Shown piece after piece: positions 1 through 6,564 of a stretch of 14,680 nt of DNA. The DNA comes from an uncultured Roseburia sp. (GTDB taxonomy: Bacteria; Bacillota; Clostridia; Lachnospirales; Lachnospiraceae). The stretch lies in NCBI GenBank assembly GCA_910584215.1, contig CAJTYI010000079.1, positions 1-14,680 on the forward strand, in the 5' to 3' direction. The notes under the pieces are model-generated. The model worked only from the letters and a program-made list of their open reading frames with translations, was not told the DNA's origin and made no database searches. A program made the position numbers and the translations under genes. Within the stretch, counting starts at the first letter, position 1. Each line of letters begins with the position of its first letter.

Positions 1-85
1 CTGTATTTTGGATAGAATAAATATGCATCCACTATTCATAGGTATTCATCCAAATAACTTGGCTAATAAACTATACTTATTGGCA

Positions 86-985
86 TCAGACACCATGGGT
101 AGGAGTTTGGTAGGCATTGGCCGCCGGCTGATATTTATAATTATATTTGTCGCGGTATTCCTGCATTGTCATGCCGGTTTGCCGCTTAAATACTTGTCTG
201 AGATAATCGCCGTCCATTATAAACATATCCGTAATTCTGTTGATCGGCCTGTCTGTATTTTTCAAAATATCTTTCACTTTTTCTACGCGCAGATAGTGTA
301 TATATTGAGCGGTTGTCATGCCGAGATGTTTTTGAAACAAACGGCAGGTATAAGACGGTGATACTTTTAAGTGTTTTGCGATATCGGCAAGCGAAACTTT
401 GGAATATAATCTGGCGTGGATATAGCGTATCGCCGTGTCCAGCATGAGATTGTGGCTGTATATTTTTTCGCTGCCGCAGGATTTGACATTTCGCAGCAGT
501 TTGACGAGAAGTATCGGCAAATAGCCCTCGATCACATTGCGCCGGCAGGGCAGTATCGTGGTCTGTTCGTCGATCATGCGCACGATAATATCTCGTAGTT
601 CCCTGGTTTTTGTGTCGGTAGTATGCACAATGGGTATCTTTTTTTTATGGAAGTCCAAATAATCTGAAAACGCTTCTTCCAGATCAGACTTGATTGTCAA
701 AATCGCACGCTCAGCAAAATAACAACAATAAACTTCAATACCTCTTAAATCTGGAGTGGGAATCAGCCTGCGCGGGGTTTGCGGCGGCGTGAGAAAGAGG
801 TCGCCCTCTGATGCTTGATATTCCCTGTCTTTTGTTTCCAATATTCCGATTCCATGCGCAATATAAAGAATTTCATAGCAATCGGCGGCATATACAGGAT
901 CAGCAATCTTACGCATGTCGTGAAATATGTAAAAATCATACTCGGTATAATCCGCAAGATGCAGGTATTCCATAAAAATAACCAT
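86..985 (-). CDS. AraC-family transcriptional regulator (cupin + AraC HTH)
   Basis: This 299-residue protein has the two-part layout of AraC regulators. Residues about 15-105 form a probable cupin-like sensor domain, with a segment reading EGDLFLTPPQTPRRL that is typical of the ligand-binding barrel. The C-terminal ~100 residues carry two helix-turn-helix motifs: the first at about 197-222 (VSLADIAKHLKVSPSYTCRL) and the second at about 247-273, ending in the family hallmark FKRQTGMTMQEYR. The usual IAxxxGF segment of the second motif is degenerate (ITDMFIMDGDYLRQVF). The start at 985 has a GAGAG stretch 6 nt upstream; a second ATG at 973 is possible, but its AAAGG lies 13 nt away. The gene is divergent from the GH78/GH28 pair, so it probably senses a rhamnose- or pectin-derived sugar and activates them (inference). 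The 85 bases beyond its stop hold no gene and no clear terminator. Confidence 0.93.
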   Translation of the reverse strand: MVIFMEYLHLADYTEYDFYIFHDMRKIADPVYAADCYEILYIAHGIGILETKDREYQASEGDLFLTPPQTPRRLIPTPDLRGIEVYCCYFAERAILTIKSDLEEAFSDYLDFHKKKIPIVHTTDTKTRELRDIIVRMIDEQTTILPCRRNVIEGYLPILLVKLLRNVKSCGSEKIYSHNLMLDTAIRYIHARLYSKVSLADIAKHLKVSPSYTCRLFQKHLGMTTAQYIHYLRVEKVKDILKNTDRPINRITDMFIMDGDYLRQVFKRQTGMTMQEYRDKYNYKYQPAANAYQTPTHGV

Positions 986-1033
986 ACCTTTCTCTCAACC
1001 TGCAAACTTTGGGCCGCGGGCACAAATTTGCGT

Positions 1034-1053
1034 GTGAAAAATTCGTTTTTCAC
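1034..1053 (-). other. Perfect 8-bp inverted repeat in the leader of the AraC gene
   Basis: GTGAAAAA and TTTTTCAC are separated by four bases (TTCG on the plus strand, CGAA on the minus strand). The hairpin would lie in the predicted 5' leader of the AraC-type gene, about 50 nt before its start. No U-run follows it in either direction, so it is not a standard terminator. It could affect mRNA stability or translation, or be a protein-binding dyad. Confidence 0.4.
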
Positions 1054-1145
1054 AGTAATCTCCATTTCCATTGTGCGGTGAAGCGGGCGCAGTACTTGCA
1101 GCATGAGCTGGTTCATTTTCCGGTGGTTGATTGTTTGGTAGCACT

Positions 1146-1174
1146 ATTATAACATGCGAAGTTCATAATTACAA
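1146..1174 (-). promoter_or_regulatory. Sigma-A-type promoter for the AraC-family gene
   Basis: On the minus strand TTGTAA (1169-1174) and a perfect TATAAT (1146-1151) are separated by exactly 17 bp. Transcription would start near 1139, leaving a leader of about 150 nt before the coding start at 985. The -35 element overlaps one copy of the direct repeat at 1161-1193, which suggests self-repression. Confidence 0.7.
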
Positions 1175-1193
1175 TGTAATAGTTCATAATCAC
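1161..1193. promoter_or_regulatory. Direct-repeat operator, 21-bp period (probable AraC-family binding site)
   Basis: GTTCATAATTAC (1161-1172) and GTTCATAATCAC (1182-1193) match at 11 of 12 positions and lie 21 bp apart, two helical turns. Direct half-sites with this spacing are the binding arrangement known for AraC at araI1-araI2. The right copy directly abuts the predicted -35 of the hydrolase promoter. The left copy overlaps the -35 of the AraC-type gene. This supports activation of the hydrolases and autoregulation by the neighbouring regulator (inference). Confidence 0.6.
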
Positions 1194-1222
1194 GGATTGT
1201 AAAAATGAGATTGTGCTATAAA
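1194..1222 (+). promoter_or_regulatory. Candidate activator-dependent promoter for the GH78-GH28 operon
   Basis: TATAAA (1217-1222) is a good -10 element. The hexamer 17 bp upstream is GGATTG (1194-1199), a very poor -35, as expected for a promoter needing an activator bound next to it. The start point would be near 1229, about 90 nt before the start codon at 1320. Confidence 0.5.
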
Positions 1223-1306
1223 ATGAGGATTAGGAGCAAGACTTTTCGTATCGCTTGGGGTTGAAATAGTTGGGTATGAGAAGTACATTTGGCACGAATC
1301 TATGAC

Positions 1307-1312
1307 AGGAGG
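1307..1312 (+). promoter_or_regulatory. Ribosome binding site that fixes the GH78 start
   Basis: AGGAGG lies 7 nt before the ATG at 1320. An in-frame ATG at 1302 lies upstream of this site and has no Shine-Dalgarno of its own. The 1320 start also puts the signal peptide at the exact N-terminus and matches the start of the sister gene at 5833. Confidence 0.85.
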
Positions 1313-1319
1313 AAGAGGA

Positions 1320-2051
1320 ATGAAACAGGGGAAACAAATTTTTGCACTGGCGCTTGCGTTTTTATTAACCATATCCGGTATTTTTGGCGCAGATACGGCC
1401 ACGGTGCAGGCGGCGAAAGCCGCAAAGAAAGTAAAAGTTACCGCCGTTACAGTGACAAACTGTAATACGGGGAGCGTGACAATTGCCAAGGGGAAGAGTT
1501 TTACGTTGAAGCCGGCAGTGGCGCCGTCAAACGCTTCCAATAAAAAGGTTACTTATTCGAGCAGCAGCCCGAAGGTTGCCACAGTCAGCCAAAAAGGAAA
1601 GATCACAGCGAAAAAGACTGGGAAGGCGAAGATCACGGTCAAGGCCAAGGACGGAAGTAAGAAAAAGAAAACGATCACGGTCAAGGTGGTAGAGAAAAAG
1701 AAGTATAAAAAAACAACAAAGATCAGTTTTGCCCAGGCATCCTATACGGTGGCAGTCGGCGCAAAAGTCAGGACAAAGCTTACTTTTAAGCCGGCCGCAG
1801 TGTCGAACAAAAATGTGACCTACCAATCGTCAAACAAAAAAGTGGCGAGCGTAGACGCCAACGGTGTCGTAAAAGGGGAAAAACGCGGCACGGCCAAAAT
1901 CACGGCGACTGTGACGGACGGGAGCAAAAAGAAAGCGACAGCAGTGGTTACGGTAAAGGAGCCGGGCAGTGAGCCAGGTGCAAGTGAAACGGCAGATAGC
2001 CAGGTGGGGGAAAGTGAGACAGGAGGAGGCCAGCCGGGCAACAGCGAGACA
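1320..2051 (+). repeat. Long direct repeat, copy 1 (5' end of the GH78 gene)
   Basis: This stretch aligns without gaps to 5833-6564 at an offset of 4513 bp. By hand count there are about 14 mismatches in 732 bp, roughly 98% identity, and only about five amino-acid changes. It encodes the signal peptide, both Ig-like domains and the start of the linker. The similarity stops sharply inside the linker, and the catalytic parts are unrelated. Confidence 0.92.
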
Positions 2052-5000
2052 GGAGGAAGCCAGCCGGGCAGCAGCGAGACAAAAGACAGCGAAGTGATGA
2101 GTAGCGAGACGAAGCCTGCGGACAGCCAGGCAGGGAGCAGTGAGACGGGGGAAAGCCAAACAGACAGCAGCGAGACAGGAGAAGGCCAGCCGGGCAGCAG
2201 CGAGACAAAGGACAGCGAGGTGACGAGCAGCGAGACGAAGCCTGCGGACAGCCAGGCAGGCGACAGCGAGACGAAACCCGCAGACAGCGAGAAGCCGGGC
2301 AGCAGTGAGACAAAGGACAGCGAAGAGCCAGGCAGCGAGACAGGGGGAAGTGAAACATCAGGCAGTGAGACGGTAAGCAGTGAAATGGGGAATAGTGAGA
2401 CAGGGGACAGCGAAGAGCCAGGCAGTGAGACAGAGAGCAGCCAAGCGGGGAGCAGTGAGACGGGAGGAAGCGAAGCATCAGGCAGTGAGACAGAAGGCAG
2501 TGAAACACAAAACAGCGAGAATCCTCCTGTGGATAATGTGGCGCCGTCTAAGCCGACGGGGTTGCTGACAAATGAACTGACATGTCCGCTGAATGTAGAG
2601 ACGCCGACGTTTGGCTGGATTGTCAATGATGCGGATTATAACGAGATACAGACCGCCTATCAGATTGTCGTGACGGACGGAATCACGGAGCAAATTGCGT
2701 GGGATTCGGGAAAAGTGAAATCTTCGGAGCAGTCGTATATTGACTGTGGGGTAGATTTAAAAGATGGATATCCATATTTCTGGAAAGTGAAGACATGGGA
2801 TAGAGCAGACGCCGAATCGCCCTACAGCGATCGTGCCTATTTTGCAACAGGGATTAAAAATAACAACTGGGAGGCAGAATGGATTTCTTCAGGCACGACG
2901 AGCGCCAACCATTATTGGTATGCGAGATGTGAAAAAGCGCTGGACGATTCCAAAACGGTGTCCAAGGTGCTGGCATATTTTGCAGGGATTCACGACTATG
3001 AGTTAAATGTAAACGGAACATATATTGGCAGAGGACAGTCATTTGACTATGCAGGTGAGACGCGCTATCAGGGATGGGATATTACCAAGGCGGTGTCAAA
3101 AGGCGCCTTGGCAGTCGGGCTGATGAATCGCAATTACGGTGGCGGTCAGGGCAGAGTGGCAGTCCAGGAGGCTCTTTTAGGCCGCATAAATATCTATTAT
3201 TCAGACGGCACAAGCGATGTGATTGTTACGGGCGGTGATTGGAAGGTGTCGGACTCGGTTCCGCTCGGCGGTACTACGAAACGAAACAGCGAGGGTGATT
3301 TCGTGGAAGAGTATGATGCGCAGAAAGTGCAGGAAGGGTTTGCAGAAGCCGGATTTGACGTGTCCTCATGGAGTGCGGCGCAGGTGATAGGCGCACATCC
3401 GACGATGGAACTTTCCAACCTGATCCCCGAATTATCCAAGCCGACCGATGATCTGATACATCCTGTCTCGGTCACAAAGTTGTCAAACGGAACTACAGTG
3501 GCGGATTTTGGCGTTGTGATTCCGGCTCGTCCGTTTGTAACTTTCAAAAACGGAACCGCAGGAAAACAGATTACGATACAGGCAGGGTATGTATTAAAAA
3601 CGGACGGTTCTGTCGATGCGGGCAGTGCCGCTACGCAGGGTACAAATATGACATATAAATATACACAAAAAAGTGGCAGCCAGACCTATGACGCATGGGA
3701 TCATCTGGGATTCCGCTATCTATCGATTCCAAGCTGCGGAGAGGATTTTACGGTGGATATGATAGCGGCGAGAGTTGTACATACAGATGTGCCATTAGGG
3801 CGGGATAGTACGTTGGAAAGTTCCAATACCATGCTAAATGATGTGTATGAGCTGTTGAAACGTTCTGCGCTTTACTCGATACAAAATAGTTTTGTAGACA
3901 CGCCGACAAGAGAAAAAGGACAATTTTTGCAGGATTCCATCAATATCAGTGAGGCATCGACGGCTACCTTGTATGAGAGAGCAGCCAGCAAGAAAGCGAT
4001 CGAGCAGTTTTTGGCATCTGCGGACCGCTACTGGACGGGAGAAGAGGCGGGGCGTTATAACAGTGTTTATCCAAATACTGATGGTAAACGGGATATTCCT
4101 GATTTTTCATTAAATGTTCCGTATTGGGTATGGAATTATTATATGACAACAGGCGATAAGGCGACATTGGAAAAAGCTTATCCATATATCAGAGCAACTG
4201 CAGATTATATTTCAAAATACATCAATTCTTCTACAGGGCTTGTTACAAAACTTGGAGGCGGAGACGGAAGCCCCAACAGTTATCAGTATGGAATCGTCGA
4301 CTGGCCGGCAGTTGGGCGTTTTGGATATGATTGGAGCGGAACGAAAGAGGGCGCGAGAACAACCGTAAATATGTTGTCAAAAAGAGCGTTTGATGTGATT
4401 GGCCTTGCGGCAGCCGAACTCGGGAATACACAGGATGTAGAGGATATGAGCAGACGTTCGCAAAGCCTGAAAAATGCGATCAACAATCAGTTAATCAATG
4501 CAGACGGTGTATATTGCGATGGACTGAATGCAAAGGGAACACAGGTTTCACATGCCTCGCAGCATGCCACTTCATACGCACTTGCATTTGATATTGCGCC
4601 GGAAGAAAACAGAGCGGGTATGGCACAATATGTCGCGGATATGGGAATGAAACAGGGGCCGATGACAGCAGATATATTGGCAAAAGCATTGTTTGCATCC
4701 GGTAAAAATGCGGCAGCGTTAAAATTATTTACGGAGCCCAACGATTACGGGTGGGCAAAGGAAATCGCAAAAGGTTACAGTTTTACTTGGGAGGCGTGGG
4801 ATGCCAACGCAAGTGGAAATTCACAGTCACACGGTTGGGGTGCCACGGCGGCGGCAGATATGCTTGAGAGATTGGCAGGGGTTGAAAATCTAAAGCCCGG
4901 GGCAAGAAAAGTAAAAATTGCGCCCGTTTATACAGATCTGACAAGTTTAAGCGCAAATGTCTCCACAGAGCGTGGGGTGATTGGTGTTTGTTATACGCGC

Positions 5001-5774
5001 TCCGATACTACATACGAAATAGATATTACGATTCCCGCCAATATAACGGCAGAGCTGGCCTTTCCTGTCATAGGGACCGGAACATTTATCGAAAAGAACG
5101 GTCGGGCCAATGCGGGGGCAATTGACGGCAACGTCCAGACAGTTACCGTCGGCAGTGGTGTATATAGTTTTGCGTATGACGGAGAAATTACCGTTTTACC
5201 GGAAACGGTTGTGTACAAAGAACCATTGCCTGAGGGCATTTATGGCAGCATAGATGAGAATACGAAGACGTACACGGTACAATTTGGAGAGACAGAACCG
5301 GCTGCTGTCAAAGGAGTGACCTATGCCGATGAGAGTGACTATGCAAAAGTGACGGTCAGTCTTGGAGTGGGTGATTCCGTTAGTGAAAGCATCTTATGGG
5401 GGGCGTCTTCGGTGAAAGAGCCGACGACAAGCGGACAAAAAAATCTTGGAGACACAAAGCGATATTTGCTGATTGAACCGAAATTTAGCGGTATTTTTTC
5501 TATGAATATTGCATTTTCTACGGCGTCAAGCAGCAAAAAGAACAGAATATATTGTGCAGATCTGGGAGAGGATGTGGATCTGTCTGCGATCGACCTTACG
5601 AGCTATGGTAAAGAGGGAGACAATCGTGTTGTTGTCGGCGGCGATATCATTTCAACCAATGTTGCGGAGCGTTCCGCGGAGATGACTGCCGGACATGCAT
5701 ATCTGATTTATACCTATCAGTCGGGCAGTACGATTTCGGCGTTATCGTTTCAATGTACGGATGGAACAAAATGA
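1320..5774 (+). CDS. Secreted multidomain GH78-type alpha-L-rhamnosidase
   Basis: This 1484-residue exported enzyme should release terminal alpha-L-rhamnose from pectic or other plant glycans. Order of parts: signal peptide (1-31, cleavage likely after VQA); two lysine-rich Ig-like Big_2-type domains (about 36-127 and 132-213); a Ser/Glu/Thr/Gly linker (214-400); an N-terminal fibronectin-like domain and beta-sandwiches typical of bacterial rhamnosidases (about 405-820); an (alpha/alpha)6 catalytic barrel (about 828-1190); a rhamnosidase C-terminal beta domain (1191-1300); and an unassigned beta-rich tail (1300-1484). In the barrel D860, E865 and D872 (DTPTREKGQFLQD) have the same 5- and 7-residue spacing as D567/E572/D579 of the Bacillus enzyme RhaB, as I recall it. 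E1158 in FTWEAWD, followed by SHGWGA, fits the second catalytic Glu. No LPXTG or other C-terminal anchor is visible. It is first in a probable two-gene operon, 58 nt before the GH28 gene. Natural substrate is not determined. Confidence 0.93.
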   Translation: MKQGKQIFALALAFLLTISGIFGADTATVQAAKAAKKVKVTAVTVTNCNTGSVTIAKGKSFTLKPAVAPSNASNKKVTYSSSSPKVATVSQKGKITAKKTGKAKITVKAKDGSKKKKTITVKVVEKKKYKKTTKISFAQASYTVAVGAKVRTKLTFKPAAVSNKNVTYQSSNKKVASVDANGVVKGEKRGTAKITATVTDGSKKKATAVVTVKEPGSEPGASETADSQVGESETGGGQPGNSETGGSQPGSSETKDSEVMSSETKPADSQAGSSETGESQTDSSETGEGQPGSSETKDSEVTSSETKPADSQAGDSETKPADSEKPGSSETKDSEEPGSETGGSETSGSETVSSEMGNSETGDSEEPGSETESSQAGSSETGGSEASGSETEGSETQNSENPPVDNVAPSKPTGLLTNELTCPLNVETPTFGWIVNDADYNEIQTAYQIVVTDGITEQIAWDSGKVKSSEQSYIDCGVDLKDGYPYFWKVKTWDRADAESPYSDRAYFATGIKNNNWEAEWISSGTTSANHYWYARCEKALDDSKTVSKVLAYFAGIHDYELNVNGTYIGRGQSFDYAGETRYQGWDITKAVSKGALAVGLMNRNYGGGQGRVAVQEALLGRINIYYSDGTSDVIVTGGDWKVSDSVPLGGTTKRNSEGDFVEEYDAQKVQEGFAEAGFDVSSWSAAQVIGAHPTMELSNLIPELSKPTDDLIHPVSVTKLSNGTTVADFGVVIPARPFVTFKNGTAGKQITIQAGYVLKTDGSVDAGSAATQGTNMTYKYTQKSGSQTYDAWDHLGFRYLSIPSCGEDFTVDMIAARVVHTDVPLGRDSTLESSNTMLNDVYELLKRSALYSIQNSFVDTPTREKGQFLQDSINISEASTATLYERAASKKAIEQFLASADRYWTGEEAGRYNSVYPNTDGKRDIPDFSLNVPYWVWNYYMTTGDKATLEKAYPYIRATADYISKYINSSTGLVTKLGGGDGSPNSYQYGIVDWPAVGRFGYDWSGTKEGARTTVNMLSKRAFDVIGLAAAELGNTQDVEDMSRRSQSLKNAINNQLINADGVYCDGLNAKGTQVSHASQHATSYALAFDIAPEENRAGMAQYVADMGMKQGPMTADILAKALFASGKNAAALKLFTEPNDYGWAKEIAKGYSFTWEAWDANASGNSQSHGWGATAAADMLERLAGVENLKPGARKVKIAPVYTDLTSLSANVSTERGVIGVCYTRSDTTYEIDITIPANITAELAFPVIGTGTFIEKNGRANAGAIDGNVQTVTVGSGVYSFAYDGEITVLPETVVYKEPLPEGIYGSIDENTKTYTVQFGETEPAAVKGVTYADESDYAKVTVSLGVGDSVSESILWGASSVKEPTTSGQKNLGDTKRYLLIEPKFSGIFSMNIAFSTASSSKKNRIYCADLGEDVDLSAIDLTSYGKEGDNRVVVGGDIISTNVAERSAEMTAGHAYLIYTYQSGSTISALSFQCTDGTK
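1959..2519 (+). repeat. Imperfect tandem repeats coding a Ser-Glu-Thr-rich linker (GH78)
   Basis: The coded segment (residues 214-400) is built from short units such as GSSETKDSE, SSETKPADSQAG and GGSQPGSSET, with 19 SET triplets by hand count. It has no cysteine or aromatic residue. Serine is encoded almost only by AGC/AGT, which creates the DNA-level repetition. It is probably a flexible, extracellular, acidic spacer between the Ig-like domains and the catalytic part. O-glycosylation is possible but not shown. Confidence 0.88.
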
Positions 5775-5818
5775 TTGGTGTGTTTCCTATCAATAAGAGA
5801 CTAGGACGAATTATGATG

Positions 5819-5825
5819 AAGGAGG
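5819..5825 (+). promoter_or_regulatory. Ribosome binding site of the GH28 gene
   Basis: AAGGAGG lies 7 nt before the ATG at 5833. No promoter or terminator is evident in the 58-nt gap after the GH78 stop, so the two genes are probably co-transcribed. Confidence 0.8.
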
Positions 5826-5832
5826 AATACGG

Positions 5833-6564
5833 ATGAAACGGGGAAAACAAATTTTTGCACTGGCGCTTGCGTTTTTATTAACCATGTCTGGTATTTTTGG
5901 CGCAGATACGGCCACAGTGCAGGCGGCGAAAGCCGCAAAGAAAGTAAAAGTTACCGCCGTTACAGTGACAAACTGTAATACGGGGAGCGTGACAATTGCC
6001 AAGGGGAAGAGTTTTACGTTGAAGCCGGCAGTGGCGCCGTCAAACGCTTCCAATAAAAAGGTTACTTATTCGAGCAGCAGCCCGAAGGTTGCCGCAGTCA
6101 GCCAAAAAGGAAAGATCACAGCGAAAAAGACCGGGAAGGCGAAGATCACGGTCAAGGCCAAGGACGGAAGTAAGAAAAAGAAAACGATCACGGTCAAGGT
6201 GGTAGAGAAAAAGAAGTATAAAAAAACAACAAAGATCAGTTTTGCCCAGGCATCCTATACGGTGGCAGTCGGCGCAAAAGTCAGGACAAAGCTTACTTTT
6301 AAGCCGGCCGCAGTGTCGAACAAAAATGTGACCTACCAATCGTCAAACAAGAAAGTGGCGAGCGTAGACGCCAACGGTGTCGTAAAGGGGGAGAAACGCG
6401 GCACGGCCAAAATCACGGCGACTGTGACGGACGGGAGCAAAAAGAAAGCGACAGCAGTGGTTACGGTAAAGGAGCCGGGCAGTGAGCCAGGTGCAAGTGA
6501 AACGGCAGACAGCCAGGCGGGGGAAAGTGAGACAGGAGGAGACCAGCCGGGCAATAGCGAGACG
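5833..6564 (+). repeat. Long direct repeat, copy 2 (5' end of the GH28 gene)
   Basis: Second copy of the 732-bp near-identical segment at 1320-2051. Changes at protein level include Q3R, I18M, one T-to-A in the first Ig-like domain, and V-to-A and G-to-D in the linker. The 3' part of the linker is also shared (EEPGSETGGSETSGSETVSSEM in both proteins), so the linker lengths differ by internal gain or loss of repeats. Confidence 0.92.

Noticed and set aside
15..28. 14-bp sequence shared with 14462-14475 near the other end of the window
   Set aside because: One exact AT-rich 14-mer match is expected by chance in a window of this length; it was not taken as an attachment site or element end.
763..1116. 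Minus-strand frame of 117 codons overlapping the AraC-type start
   Set aside because: It is in a different frame from the regulator, has no motif and mostly overlaps the regulator's coding sequence.
1302..1319. Upstream ATG at 1302 as start of the GH78 gene
   Set aside because: The AGGAGG lies downstream of this ATG, and the sister gene starts at the equivalent of 1320.
1959..2519. Possible CRISPR-like or non-coding tandem array
   Set aside because: Units are short, irregular in length, lack unique spacers and keep one reading frame continuous with the flanking domains.
1820..2626. Long minus-strand frames (268 and 186 codons) rich in Ser, Leu and Pro opposite the linker
   Set aside because: They arise from the AGC/AGT-rich tandem repeats of the GH78 linker read backwards, lack a ribosome binding site and show only the mirrored repeat.
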